Notes: generated by a model from the letters alone, not told the origin. A DNA stretch of 55,222 nucleotides from Staphylococcus simulans (GCF_002994445.1 NZ_MRZJ01000011.1:1-55222); one strand, 5' to 3'; counted from the stretch's first letter, positions 26,036-35,810 are shown. Translations and numbers: made by a program.

Positions 26036-26830
26036 ATGGATCATGCGAAAGATTATGCGTCGATGTTAAATAACAAGAAATCGTTTAAGACGACTTTCAG
26101 TGCAGTCCTTATACTCTTCTTAGTAATATGGAGTTTAAATTATACGGGATTCAGTATCGGTGATTTATTATACGGCTTGCCTCAAATCGGTGTCTTATTT
26201 ACAGATATGTTTCCGCCGGATTTAAGTTATTTATCTCAAATATTAAATCCAATGTTAGATACGATTCGTATGGCAATCGTAGGTACATTTATCGGTTCAA
26301 TTATAGCAGTACCCATTGCTTTATTATGTGCTAAGAATATTTCGCGGACGAAATGGATAGCAATGCCGGCACGTTTTGTGCTGAACATTGTGCGTACGAT
26401 TCCGGATTTATTGCTTGCGGCTATTTTCGTTGCGGTCTTTGGGATTGGTCAAATTCCAGGTGTGCTTGCGGTCATTGTATTAACTATCAGTATCGTCGCA
26501 AAGTTATTATATGAAGTTTTAGAAGCGATTGATCCAGGTCCTTTAGAAGCCATGACGGCAGTAGGGGCGAATAAAACTAAATGGATTTTGTTCGGTGTCG
26601 TTCCGCAGGCACTAGCTTCTTATGTGTCTTATGTATTATTCGCTTTTGAAATCAATATTCGTGCAGCTGCAGTACTTGGTTTAGTTGGTGCCGGCGGTAT
26701 CGGTCTCTTTTATGACCAAACACTCGGCCTGTTCCAATATGATAAAACGGCAGTGATTATCTTATTTACACTATTGATTGTAGTCATTATTGACTTCATC
26801 AGTTCGAAAGTGAGGGAACAACTCACATGA
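26036..26830 (+). CDS. phnE: Phosphonate-type ABC transporter permease PhnE (first copy)
   Basis: A 264-residue permease with about six membrane segments. The cytoplasmic coupling motif is visible as PLEAMTAVGANKTKWILFGVVPQ-type EAA loop near residue 175. VRTIPDLLLAAIFVAVFGIGQIPGVLA is typical of PhnE. It begins directly after phnC, and its last four bases (ATGA) contain the next start codon, so translation of the two permeases is coupled. It probably forms a heterodimer with the second PhnE. Confidence 0.92.
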   Translation: MDHAKDYASMLNNKKSFKTTFSAVLILFLVIWSLNYTGFSIGDLLYGLPQIGVLFTDMFPPDLSYLSQILNPMLDTIRMAIVGTFIGSIIAVPIALLCAKNISRTKWIAMPARFVLNIVRTIPDLLLAAIFVAVFGIGQIPGVLAVIVLTISIVAKLLYEVLEAIDPGPLEAMTAVGANKTKWILFGVVPQALASYVSYVLFAFEINIRAAAVLGLVGAGGIGLFYDQTLGLFQYDKTAVIILFTLLIVVIIDFISSKVREQLT

Positions 26831-27642
26831 CGACAATGAGTAAAACAGAGTTATTAAACAACTACAGCAATAAGCAGAAGAAAATCAAATATACCTTAAC
26901 AGCACTAGTGGTTGCGGCACTTTTGATTTGGGCTTTTGCCGGTATGCCGGCTTTAGAAATTAAAGATAAATCTCGTCAGATTCTAGGTTCTATCTTACAA
27001 GGGTTAACCCATCCGGATTGGGGCTTTGTCTATCAAAAAGGCGGAGAAGACTTGCTGCATGGTTTGTTAGAAACCTTGGCGATTGCAGTGGTCGGAACAA
27101 TATTAGCAGCGATTATCTGTATTCCTTTAGCGTTCTTAGGCGCAAAGAATATTGTCAAATTCCGTCCAGTCACAGGGACAAGCAAATTCATTTTAAGTAT
27201 TATTAGAGTCTTTCCTGAAATTGTAATGGCTTTGATTTTTATTAAAGCAGTAGGACCAGGATCATTTTCAGGGGTATTGGCACTCGGTATTCATTCAGTA
27301 GGGATGCTAGGAAAACTCTTCGCAGAGGATATTGAAAATATTGATTTAAGTGCAACGGAGTCGCTTAAAGCAAGCGGCGCAAATAAAATTAAAACATTAG
27401 TATTTGCGGTTATCCCACAAATCTTACCGACGTTCATGTCATTAATTCTTTACCGTTTTGAGCTGAACTTGCGTTCAGCATCCATCTTAGGTTTAATCGG
27501 TGCCGGAGGTATCGGTACACCATTAATCTTTGCCTTGCAGACACGTTCTTGGGATCGTGTTGGAATTATCTTAATCGGCTTAGTAATCATGGTCGGTATC
27601 GTGGATTACATCTCTGGAAAGATTAGAGAGAAAATTGTATAA
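26827..27642 (+). CDS. phnE: Phosphonate-type ABC transporter permease PhnE (second copy)
   Basis: A 271-residue permease that overlaps the first copy by four bases (ATGA). It has about six membrane segments, the EAA-type loop ATESLKASGANKIKTLVFAVIPQ split around residue 190, and RVFPEIVMALIFIKAVGPG as the PhnE block. It diverges clearly from the first copy, so the duplication is old. It completes a D-C-E-E transporter as in other staphylococci. An intrinsic terminator follows at 27659. Confidence 0.92.
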   Translation: MTTMSKTELLNNYSNKQKKIKYTLTALVVAALLIWAFAGMPALEIKDKSRQILGSILQGLTHPDWGFVYQKGGEDLLHGLLETLAIAVVGTILAAIICIPLAFLGAKNIVKFRPVTGTSKFILSIIRVFPEIVMALIFIKAVGPGSFSGVLALGIHSVGMLGKLFAEDIENIDLSATESLKASGANKIKTLVFAVIPQILPTFMSLILYRFELNLRSASILGLIGAGGIGTPLIFALQTRSWDRVGIILIGLVIMVGIVDYISGKIREKIV

Positions 27643-27658
27643 GTAAAACAATTGTTGT

Positions 27659-27690
27659 GCGCTCAATCATTGTGGTTGAGCGCTTTTTTG
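27659..27690 (+). terminator. Terminator of the phn operon
   Basis: GCGCTCAA pairs with TTGAGCGC, followed by six Ts (27684-27689). Confidence 0.9.
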
Positions 27691-27746
27691 CATTGTAGGT
27701 CAGACTGAAGTTTGTCTGAAGGAACAAAGCGGGGTGTCTAAAAATA

Positions 27747-27784
27747 CATATAAAAAGACCACTCCCTAAGCCTAGGAAGTGGTA
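27747..27784 (-). terminator. Terminator of the hydantoin operon
   Basis: On the minus strand CCACTTCCTA pairs with TAGGGAGTGG around a short loop, followed by TCTTTTTA. Confidence 0.75.
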
Positions 27785-27817
27785 AGGAAATATAGTTTTA
27801 AGCATCCTATATTTTAT

Positions 27818-29164
27818 CTAATATTTTGATTTGTGCCACTTGTTTGGTGTGAAAGCATCTGGTTTCACAACTGCTTTGATACGCATAAAGAGATAATAAA
27901 ACAGCATGGTTGCGATTAATGATTGAATGGCAGGGATACCGAGTTGATGTACAAATTGAGTATAGTAGCCGATTATCATGCCGATTATCATGCCGATTAC
28001 CATCGCCAATGTTGCCATTACATTCCATCCGGCTACTTTTTGCCATGTACGTTCTCTCAAAAAGAAGAAGTCTACGAACAAAACACCGGCAATGGCAGGA
28101 TATACAATCGCAGTTAAACTTAAGAAATCGGTAAAGTATTTTAAGAAGCCTGCTAAAGCGACACCAATGGCAATCAGCGTGCCGAGCAGCGTTAATATTT
28201 GCCGCCCGCGGTGGGAATCGATATTAAGCAAGTTCGCAAAAGCCAATCCCATACTATAGTTGTTCACTAACTGGCTCGTCCATGTCGCAAACCACAATAT
28301 CAAGAAGCCCCAAACCGGAAAACCGAGTCCCATCATCACTTCTACGATATCAGCTTCGCCGACGCCGACACTCATTACAGCACCGACGATAAATAATGGA
28401 ATGCCGACTGCGATAATGCCGAGTGGTATCAAGATATTATCTTTCCATGTTGGTTTGGCATAACGTGTATAGTCTGCCGCAATGACCCATTGAGAGACAT
28501 TGACACCGATGATTAAACTGATCGCAGTCAGTACGGTCATTTTAGGTTCCGGCTGCCATTGCATCAACTTGTCTAATCCATTATTGCTTAAGGCGTAATA
28601 AATACCGCCGATGACTAACAGTAAGCCTGCAGGGACTGCAAGGTAATCTGTCCATTTCATCGACTGGTAACCGATGATAGAAGGTGCCGCAAACAACAAG
28701 CCGGCTACTATTGTAATCAGTGCCCATAAGAACCACTGTTTATGGTAATCGATACCTAACATGGCAGAAATGGCGTTGCCTGCGACAGCAGTCTGAAGCG
28801 ACCACCAACCTAAGGAAACAATAAAAATCGTTCCGCCTGCGATTAAACGTGCTTGGATATCTCCAAAGCTGTTCTTCGCAATAACAGAAGAGGGGCGGCC
28901 TGTTTTTGCCCCGATATAGCCGTTGATAGTGTTGCCGAGCCATTGAAAGACCACCATAGCGATAATAGTAATCCAAGCGACTTGAACTAAACCGAATGAT
29001 CCGGCTAAGGATGCTCCGACCATTAAGACCGGTATGGTAAATTCAAGACCGCCGAAGATGACTGCAGGTGTTGTCCAATGCTGGCGCTGGTCGACTGGAA
29101 TACTGTCTAAAGGGTTGTCTGAAGATTGCGTGTTTCTTGAAACTGGTTTTTCTTTCATAGGCAA
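27818..29164 (-). CDS. NCS1-family nucleobase/hydantoin permease (CodB-like)
   Basis: A 448-residue membrane protein with about 12 segments. Markers are QRQHWTTPAVIFGGLEFTIP at the N-terminus, QWLGNTINGYIGAKTGRPSSVIAKNSFG, and NVSQWVIAADYTRYAKP. These belong to the cytosine/allantoin/hydantoin symporter family, which uses Na+ or H+. It follows hyuB by 19 bp in the same direction, so it most likely imports the cyclic amide that HyuA/HyuB open. A three-unit 12-bp repeat near its 3' end (27968-28003) encodes part of a membrane helix. Confidence 0.88.
   Translation of the reverse strand: MPMKEKPVSRNTQSSDNPLDSIPVDQRQHWTTPAVIFGGLEFTIPVLMVGASLAGSFGLVQVAWITIIAMVVFQWLGNTINGYIGAKTGRPSSVIAKNSFGDIQARLIAGGTIFIVSLGWWSLQTAVAGNAISAMLGIDYHKQWFLWALITIVAGLLFAAPSIIGYQSMKWTDYLAVPAGLLLVIGGIYYALSNNGLDKLMQWQPEPKMTVLTAISLIIGVNVSQWVIAADYTRYAKPTWKDNILIPLGIIAVGIPLFIVGAVMSVGVGEADIVEVMMGLGFPVWGFLILWFATWTSQLVNNYSMGLAFANLLNIDSHRGRQILTLLGTLIAIGVALAGFLKYFTDFLSLTAIVYPAIAGVLFVDFFFLRERTWQKVAGWNVMATLAMVIGMIIGMIIGYYTQFVHQLGIPAIQSLIATMLFYYLFMRIKAVVKPDAFTPNKWHKSKY
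27968..28003 (-). repeat. 12-bp tandem repeat inside the NCS1 permease gene
   Basis: GCCGATTATCAT occurs at 27968-27979 and 27980-27991, and with one change at 27992-28003. It encodes repeated Met-Ile-Gly-style units (MIIGMIIG) in a membrane helix. Confidence 0.85.
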
Positions 29165-29183
29165 CGCCCTCTCTGATATCTAT

Positions 29184-30866
29184 TTAATTGCTTTGTTCAT
29201 AACCATAAACGTCTTGTGCTTGTTCTGAGGTGATGATGCCGTTTTTCAAATCGCGTGCGACAGCTTCTCGGCTGCGTGCTTTTGGATCGCCGTAACCGCC
29301 GCCTGTCGCTGTGCGCAAGACTACTTTATCGCCTTTGTTTAACGGATATTGATTGTATTTGCCGTATGGACCGTCTACGGTACCGTCTGCTTTGACGAAT
29401 AAGAATTCGTTGTTTGATCCTTCGTGGCCGCCATCTGCGCCCCATGTATTGCTTTTATGGTGGCCGAAGCTGCCTGTGAAGAATTGACCATCTGTCAGTG
29501 CTTTGTAAGTACGAACCGCACCTGAACCGCCGCGGTGTTTGCCGGCACCTTTGCCGTCTGTACGCATTGAGAATTCTTCCACTTCAATACCATAAGTGTG
29601 TTCAGCAATTTCAACAGGCACATTAAAGGTTTGACCGTCAGAGATACAGAATTGACCCGTATCACCATCAAAGTCATCTGCTGCCCCCCAACCGCCGACA
29701 GAAGGTTCGACGATTAAGAAGTTCTCATCTTTTTCAGGCAGTTTGCCGCCCATAATGACTACACATACAGAAAGCAAGTGGCCTGCAGTTAAGCGCTTAG
29801 GCAAGACAGGTGCTAAGGCACGCCAAATCATTTCTGTACCGTATAACATAGATTCCCAATACATTGAGACGGGGGCAGGGCGCTTTGCTGAAATTATAGA
29901 CCCTTCGTCTGTGATAATTTTAAGTGGTCGAAAGGCGCCGTCATTTACTTCTTGCGAAGGGTTTGTGATAGCTAGGAAGATGGTTCTGACTGCTGAAACA
30001 AGTCCAGTATAGGAACTATTAATCGGACCTTGAACTTGTGGCGAGGAACCTCTGAAATCACAAATGAATTCATCATCTGTAATTGTCAATTTCAGCTGTA
30101 CTGGAATTAAATCATCAGTAATCCCGTCATCATCAATCCATTCTTCAACTTCATAGACACCATCCGGCAGTTTAGCGATTTCTTTAAGTGTCAATGTTTC
30201 GCCTTGGTCTAAGAAACGATCCATGCTTTCTAAAATGGCATCGGTAGAATACTTTTTGCATAAGCCTTTAATCCGGCGTTCTCCTGTTTTTAAAGAAGCA
30301 ATTTGCGCCCACATATCGCCAATAGAGAGTTGCGGGAAACGCACATTGGATTCGATGATTTTAATAATCGCTTCGTTTTTAACACCTTTATCGAACAATT
30401 TGATACAAGGGAACTGCAGTCCTTCTTGATAGACTTCTGTAGAGTTGGTAGACATAGAGCCTGTATCTTTACCGCCGACTTCTGTCCAGTGTGCTTTGTT
30501 TGCGACAAAAGCGACCAGTTCTCCATCTTCGAAAATCGGCAATACTAATCCGACATCGCATAGGTGAGAACCTCCGCCGTTATAAGGGTCGTTAAGGATA
30601 AAGACATCACCTTCATGAATATCATCGCCATACGTCTTTAATGTTTCTTTGACCATAAACGACAGCATGCCGATAAACCCAGTGACACCATTGCCTAATG
30701 TCACGAGTTCACCTTTTTTATTTGTTAATCCGCATGCATAATCCAATACTTCATAGATAATCGGACTCATTGATGTTCTTGCTAAAGCGATGAACATTTC
30801 TTCACCGGTAGAGATTAATGAGTCTTTAATCACTTCATACGTAAACGGATCTGTGTTATAGCTCAT
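29184..30866 (-). CDS. hyuB: Hydantoinase B / oxoprolinase family, B subunit
   Basis: A 560-residue HyuB-type protein. Typical blocks are FTYEVIKDSLISTGEEMFIALARTSMSPIIYEVLDYA at the start (given here split: FTYEVIKDSLISTGEEM and IIYEVLDYA), NDPYNGGGSHLCD, DFRGSSPQVQGPIN and the glycine-rich C-terminus RTATGGGYGDP. With HyuA it forms an ATP-dependent ring-opening enzyme acting on hydantoins, N-methylhydantoin or 5-oxoproline-like lactams. ATG 30866 is preferred: GGAGGTGA stands seven bases before it, while the TTG at 30881 lacks one. It overlaps the end of hyuA by 11 bases, so the two are translationally coupled. Confidence 0.9.
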   Translation of the reverse strand: MSYNTDPFTYEVIKDSLISTGEEMFIALARTSMSPIIYEVLDYACGLTNKKGELVTLGNGVTGFIGMLSFMVKETLKTYGDDIHEGDVFILNDPYNGGGSHLCDVGLVLPIFEDGELVAFVANKAHWTEVGGKDTGSMSTNSTEVYQEGLQFPCIKLFDKGVKNEAIIKIIESNVRFPQLSIGDMWAQIASLKTGERRIKGLCKKYSTDAILESMDRFLDQGETLTLKEIAKLPDGVYEVEEWIDDDGITDDLIPVQLKLTITDDEFICDFRGSSPQVQGPINSSYTGLVSAVRTIFLAITNPSQEVNDGAFRPLKIITDEGSIISAKRPAPVSMYWESMLYGTEMIWRALAPVLPKRLTAGHLLSVCVVIMGGKLPEKDENFLIVEPSVGGWGAADDFDGDTGQFCISDGQTFNVPVEIAEHTYGIEVEEFSMRTDGKGAGKHRGGSGAVRTYKALTDGQFFTGSFGHHKSNTWGADGGHEGSNNEFLFVKADGTVDGPYGKYNQYPLNKGDKVVLRTATGGGYGDPKARSREAVARDLKNGIITSEQAQDVYGYEQSN

Positions 30867-32904
30867 AATTATCACCTCCAATGTGAATCAATAGATTGCC
30901 GTATTCATCTTTGACTAACCGGTCGTCAGGGTTAAGCGGGATTGTCGTAGATTTTTCTTCAATCACTGCAGGCCCTTCAATCGCTTCGTTAATCGGCAAT
31001 TTATCACGATCGTAAACTTTAACACGTTCCCAGCCTGTCGCTTCGAAGTAGACATCGCGTTCTTCTTTAACAGGGTCGCCATGTGGTGCTTCTGCTTTTT
31101 TGATGACAGGTTTCTCGATTTTGCCAAGCACTGAAATCTTAACATTTACAATTTCGATGCCATTCCCTAAAAGTGTATACGTGTATAACTGTTCGTGTTT
31201 TTGGTGGAAGGCTTCAATAACCTTGTTTAAGTTGTCTTCTGTCAATGTGTCGAAAGGTACAGACACTTCTACTGGATGGTCTTGGCCTTGGTAGCGCATA
31301 TCGATTGTTTTATAAACCACAATGTTGTTCTCGTCTACGTTTTCGTGCTCTAATGTTTCAATGGCTTCGTCGATTAATGTTTGGTACATTGAATTAATTT
31401 CTGAAAAGTCTAAATTTTGTGTGTTCGCAAGATAAGTTTGGGCATAGTCGTGACGTAAATCAGACATTAACATGCCCCATGAAGCGAAGACACTGGAGGC
31501 GGAAGGTACAATGACTTTTTTCACGCCTAATTCGCGTGCTAAGTCTTGTGAATGCATAGGACCGCCGCCTCCGATTGCGACCATTGTAAAGTCTCTAGGA
31601 TCATGACCTTTACGTACTGAAATCAATTTCAACGCATTCAGCATGTTGGAATTCGCAATTTTGATAATTCCCATAGCTGCTGTATCCAAGTCCACATCCA
31701 AGTGATTGGTAATGGATTGTTCGAATTGTTTTTTTAAGGTGCTGATAGGTGTATTGGTATCGAAGTTTTTCAAATCAAGACGACCTAATAATAAATTGGC
31801 ATCTGTGGTGGTAGGTTCTGTACCGCCTTTGCCGTAGGCAATCGGTCCAGGTTCTGCACCTGCAGATTTAGGTCCGACTTTAATTGAACCGCTGTCATCG
31901 AACCAGGCGATTGAACCGCCGCCGTTGCCGATTTCTACGATATCCACTACAGGCACCTTCATCGGATAACCTGCGTAGTTATGCGTTTGTTCAAGGTGAT
32001 AGTCGGTGGAGACTTTGACATGATTGTTTTCAATCAGAGAACATTTCGCAGTTGTGCCACCGATATCTAATACAATTAAATTCTCTTCGCCGATTAATTC
32101 TCCAAGTACGGCTGCGCCGAAAATACCGGAAACAGGTCCGGATTCCACCATGTTGATCGGTGCCCTTTTCGCATGTTCAAAGGTACTGGTACCGCCGTTC
32201 GACTGCATGACATAGTTGTTGGAACTATTGCTTCGCTCGGTAATATGACGTTCTAGATTAGACAAGTAGTCGTTTGCGATAGGTTTAACATATGCGTTCA
32301 GCACTGCAGTCGATGTGCGCTCATATTCTCGCCACTCGTTATTCAATTCGGTGGAATAGGTGATTGAAAATTCTGGATGATAGCGATTGATATAGTATGC
32401 AATTGCACGCTCGTGGTCGTTGTTTTGGTAACTATGCAATAATGAAATTGCGACTGCTTTAACGCCTTCACGTTTGAAATCTTGAAGAATTTCTTCAACT
32501 TCTTCAAAGACCAGTCCTGACGTAATTTCACCTTTATGGTTCATACGTTCAGAAACTTCTCTTCTAAGATGGCGTTCTACGAAGGGGTCGGGTTTCTTAT
32601 AGCGTGCATTAAAAAGGTCTGGACGATTACCGCGTGCAAGTTCTAAAACATCTCTAAAGCCTTTTGTCGTAATTAATCCTGTTTTGACGCCTTTCTTTTC
32701 TGTTAAAGCGTTGATTACGATTGTAGTACCGTGAATAAACATGTTCATATCTTTTAAATTCACTTTTGCTTGGTTGAGTACGTTGAAGATACCTTCTTCG
32801 AAGTTTTTCGGTGTTGTATCTGCCTTTCCTAGAATTAATTCCCCGTTTTTATTTAATGCGACTAAATCTGTAAAAGTTCCTCCAATATCTGTTGCTACTC
32901 GCAT
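30856..32904 (-). CDS. hyuA: Hydantoinase A / oxoprolinase family, A subunit
   Basis: A 682-residue HyuA-type ATP-binding subunit. The N-terminal phosphate-binding VATDIGGTFTDLV (residues about 3-15), the IHGTTIVINALTEKKG motif, the second phosphate motif LDIGGTTAKC and the AIGGGGPMHS motif are all present. ATG 32904 (RVATDIGG start) has AAAGGGGA before it; the TTG six codons upstream includes that sequence and is unlikely. It lies first in the operon behind the XRE-cupin regulator gene. The exact substrate (hydantoin, N-methylhydantoin, 5-oxoproline) is open. Confidence 0.9.
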   Translation of the reverse strand: MRVATDIGGTFTDLVALNKNGELILGKADTTPKNFEEGIFNVLNQAKVNLKDMNMFIHGTTIVINALTEKKGVKTGLITTKGFRDVLELARGNRPDLFNARYKKPDPFVERHLRREVSERMNHKGEITSGLVFEEVEEILQDFKREGVKAVAISLLHSYQNNDHERAIAYYINRYHPEFSITYSTELNNEWREYERTSTAVLNAYVKPIANDYLSNLERHITERSNSSNNYVMQSNGGTSTFEHAKRAPINMVESGPVSGIFGAAVLGELIGEENLIVLDIGGTTAKCSLIENNHVKVSTDYHLEQTHNYAGYPMKVPVVDIVEIGNGGGSIAWFDDSGSIKVGPKSAGAEPGPIAYGKGGTEPTTTDANLLLGRLDLKNFDTNTPISTLKKQFEQSITNHLDVDLDTAAMGIIKIANSNMLNALKLISVRKGHDPRDFTMVAIGGGGPMHSQDLARELGVKKVIVPSASSVFASWGMLMSDLRHDYAQTYLANTQNLDFSEINSMYQTLIDEAIETLEHENVDENNIVVYKTIDMRYQGQDHPVEVSVPFDTLTEDNLNKVIEAFHQKHEQLYTYTLLGNGIEIVNVKISVLGKIEKPVIKKAEAPHGDPVKEERDVYFEATGWERVKVYDRDKLPINEAIEGPAVIEEKSTTIPLNPDDRLVKDEYGNLLIHIGGDNYEL

Positions 32905-32931
32905 AATAAATTCCCCTTTCAAGTTTGGAAG

Positions 32932-33474
32932 TTAAAACAGTTTCGGTGTGACTACACTTAATACTGTAGCTGGAGATTCTGATTCGTTACTGCAATAGTG
33001 TTTAAATCGAGAAGGGTAGTGAAGTACTTCTCCTTCTTTAACTGTGTACTTTCTGCTGTTGACATAAAACGTTAATTCTCCGGATATCATATAATAAAAC
33101 TCTTCGCCCCCGTGCATTGAATTCTCGCTGCGATCACCGGGTAGAAGTGTAATAATAAATGTTTCTAAGTTACGATTTTCAAACTCGCTGGAAACGCGTT
33201 TGATAGTTAAATTAGAATGGTTAATATTTAAAGGTTTCATTTTTTGAGGTTGTACATGGAAGTCGTTATTCTCTGCTGGTGAAAAAAATGAAGTAATATT
33301 AACATCTAAAGCTGTAGCAATTTTGTCGAGTGATGTAATCGCGATTGATGATTCACCCCGTTCGACTTGAGACAAGAAACTTGTTGACAATCCTGTCAAC
33401 GCACTGAGTTGTTTCAAAGTTTGTTTCTGTTGATTCCTAATAAGTTTGATTTGAAAACCAACTTCCTCAATCAT
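32932..33474 (-). CDS. XRE-family regulator with C-terminal cupin domain
   Basis: A 180-residue protein. An XRE helix-turn-helix fills residues about 8-62 (LKQLSALTGLSTSFLSQVERGESS), and a cupin barrel about 105-178 (HGGEEFYYMISGELTFYV, KEGEVLHYPSRFKHYCSN). This architecture senses a small metabolite in the cupin. It stands 27 bp ahead of hyuA in the same direction, so it most likely autoregulates and controls the hydantoin operon. The ligand may be the imported cyclic amide or its product, which is inference. Confidence 0.9.
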   Translation of the reverse strand: MIEEVGFQIKLIRNQQKQTLKQLSALTGLSTSFLSQVERGESSIAITSLDKIATALDVNITSFFSPAENNDFHVQPQKMKPLNINHSNLTIKRVSSEFENRNLETFIITLLPGDRSENSMHGGEEFYYMISGELTFYVNSRKYTVKEGEVLHYPSRFKHYCSNESESPATVLSVVTPKLF

Positions 33475-33683
33475 TTGCTATCCCTCTTTCAGTTACAGTA
33501 TTAGTGTAATTTTGTTTAATATTACCACAATTAGACGTATTTTCAACAAATATTCCGAATATTACAATTAATAAAACCGCATTAAGTCCTGTGATAACAA
33601 CGGTTGCGCTTATTTAAATTTTTTGCAATATTTTAGTTGATTTTTGGTTAAAAAGAAGGTCAAACTAAATTTTTTTCAAAAAA

Positions 33684-33718
33684 ATTTCAGTATTCGCTGT
33701 AACCACTGATACTGAAAT
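33684..33718. other. Perfect 10-bp inverted repeat
   Basis: ATTTCAGTAT (33684-33693) and ATACTGAAAT (33709-33718) with a 15-base loop. It could be an RNA hairpin or a binding site. Confidence 0.7.
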
Positions 33719-33742
33719 ATCGAACGGGGAAAAAAGCCTCTT

Positions 33743-33769
33743 AAAAACCCTAAGAAAACGGGGGTTTTT
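33743..33769. terminator. Terminator-like hairpin, possible end of a small RNA
   Basis: AAAAACCC (33743-33750) and GGGTTTTT (33762-33769) around a loop; five Ts on either strand make it potentially bidirectional. Confidence 0.55.
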
Positions 33770-34249
33770 GCCAATCTGAATTTGCGTAAAATCTTCATTG
33801 TGTTAAGCTAAGAAACATCTTTGCTAAAAAGTTAAAAGCAATTTTTTGCAAGGGAAAAAGGATTTCAGGTTAATATTTTGGTCAGATAAAAGGTTCTCAA
33901 TCCATAAAAAAGGGTATGAGAAAATAGCTTTTATAAAATTTGTTTCTCGAACAGTATTTTATACAACGTTACATAAACAAAGGACTTTGATTTAGGACAT
34001 TGGGGGAAGTCTGTTTGAGAGACAGTTCAACATGGATTGAGCAGTTCGAGAGGGGCGAGTACATTGCATGTACTTTTCGAATGTTTGATTGCTGATCAAA
34101 ATAAAATTTCAGGGTGAATGGGGGCTGTATGAAGTCATTCAAACACTTGGCTTCTAAGCTTTAAATGGATTCTGAACCTTGTCATTGCAATGCCTAAGAA
34201 CGATCCGTACATTTTATTCCAATAATTTGAAAGGATGTTTATTTTAGAC

Positions 34250-35797
34250 ATGTTTACTTTAGGAGCAACATTGAGACAACAGGTACACCCAGACTGGCAG
34301 ACTTATATCATGATTGGATTATACTTCTTAATCCTTCTTGTGATTGGTTACTACGGCTATAAGAAAGCTACAGGCAATGTCAGTGAATATATGTTAGGCG
34401 GACGCAGCATTGGGCCGTACGTTACAGCACTTTCTGCAGGGGCATCCGACATGAGTGGTTGGATGATTATGGGCTTGCCCGGCGAAGTTTATACTACTGG
34501 ACTTTCAGCCGCATGGCTCGCAATCGGTTTAACATTAGGTGCATACATTAACTACTTCGTAGTGGCACCGAGACTTCGTGTATATACTGAACAAGCAGGA
34601 GACGCAATTACGCTTCCTGACTTCTTCAAGAACCGTTTAGATGACAAATCAAATATTATTAAAATTATTTCTGGCGGTATTATCGTCGTATTCTTTACCC
34701 TTTATACACACGCGGGTATGGTATCAGGCGGTAAACTGTTCAACAGTGCATTTGGAATCGACTATCATTGGGGACTTATTTTAATTTCAGTGATTGTTAT
34801 TGCATATACATTCTTCGGCGGTTACTTAGCTGTATCGCTGACAGACTTCTTCCAAGGTGTCATTATGTTAATCGCAATGATTATGGTGCCGGTAGTAGCA
34901 CTATTGAAATTAAATGGATTAGATACATTCCAAACTGTCACAGACTTGAAACCGACAAACTTGGATCTGTTTAAAGGGACAACAATCATCGGTATTATCT
35001 CATTCTTCGCATGGGGGTTAGGTTACTTCGGTCAACCGCATATTATCGTGCGCTTTATGAGTATTAAAACAGTAAGACAATTAAAAACTGCACGCCGTTT
35101 CGGTATCGGCTGGATGGCTGTCAGTTTAATCGGTGCAGTATTCGTTGGTTTAATCGGTATTGCATTCGTTAAAGATAAAGGCGTGGAATTAAAAGACCCG
35201 GAAACATTATTCATCTTAATGGGCCAAATCTTATTCCATCCGTTAGTGGGCGGTTTCTTATTAGCCGCAATCTTAGCTGCGATTATGAGTACGATTTCTT
35301 CACAATTATTAGTAACTTCAAGTTCATTGACTGAAGACTTCTACAAATTAATCCGCGGTGAAGAAGCAGCAAGAAAACGTGAAAAAGAATTCTTACTTGT
35401 AGGTCGTTTATCAGTACTGATTGTCGCAATCATCTCAATTGCGATTGCATGGTCTCCAAACGACACAATCTTAAACCTTGTAGGTAATGCATGGGCAGGC
35501 TTCGGTGCCGCATTCGGTCCGTTAGTTGTAATGTCATTATATTGGAAAGGTTTAAGCCGTACAGGCGCAATCAGCGGTATGATTGCAGGAGCAGTAGTAG
35601 TTATCTTGTGGATTGTATTCGCTAAACCACTAGGTGAAACAAACGACTTCTTCAACTTATACGAAATCATTCCAGGCGTGATTGCCAGCGTATTAGTTAC
35701 AATTATTGTATCTAAATTGACTAAAAAACCAGCAATCGATGTTTCAGGCGACATTGATCGTGTGAAAGCAACGATTGATAAACAAATGAAATCTTAA
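34250..35797 (+). CDS. putP: Sodium/proline symporter PutP
   Basis: A 515-residue SSS-family symporter with about 13 membrane segments. It matches S. aureus PutP along its length: [35 protein letters not shown] (split: [24 protein letters not shown]), [16 protein letters not shown], and [20 protein letters not shown], which carries the sodium-site Ser/Thr residues. ATG 34250 fits the S. aureus N-terminus (MLTMGTALSQQV) as I recall it; ATG 34235 is also in frame but has AAAGGA almost touching it. The very long structured leader suggests regulation at the RNA level or by a distant promoter. Confidence 0.94.
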   Translation: MFTLGATLRQQVHPDWQTYIMIGLYFLILLVIGYYGYKKATGNVSEYMLGGRSIGPYVTALSAGASDMSGWMIMGLPGEVYTTGLSAAWLAIGLTLGAYINYFVVAPRLRVYTEQAGDAITLPDFFKNRLDDKSNIIKIISGGIIVVFFTLYTHAGMVSGGKLFNSAFGIDYHWGLILISVIVIAYTFFGGYLAVSLTDFFQGVIMLIAMIMVPVVALLKLNGLDTFQTVTDLKPTNLDLFKGTTIIGIISFFAWGLGYFGQPHIIVRFMSIKTVRQLKTARRFGIGWMAVSLIGAVFVGLIGIAFVKDKGVELKDPETLFILMGQILFHPLVGGFLLAAILAAIMSTISSQLLVTSSSLTEDFYKLIRGEEAARKREKEFLLVGRLSVLIVAIISIAIAWSPNDTILNLVGNAWAGFGAAFGPLVVMSLYWKGLSRTGAISGMIAGAVVVILWIVFAKPLGETNDFFNLYEIIPGVIASVLVTIIVSKLTKKPAIDVSGDIDRVKATIDKQMKS

Positions 35798-35810
35798 GTG
35801 TTTATAAAAT

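Larger units (their letters stand above)
33475..34234. other. Long structured non-coding region before putP
   Basis: About 760 bp without a supported gene. It holds three clear inverted repeats: 33684-33718 (10-bp arms), 33743-33769 (terminator-like with T5 on both strands) and 34058-34074 (7-bp arms, TGC loop). Several G-runs and a CTGATCA-type palindrome lie between 34000 and 34150. The left end is the promoter side of the XRE-cupin gene. Confidence 0.6.
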
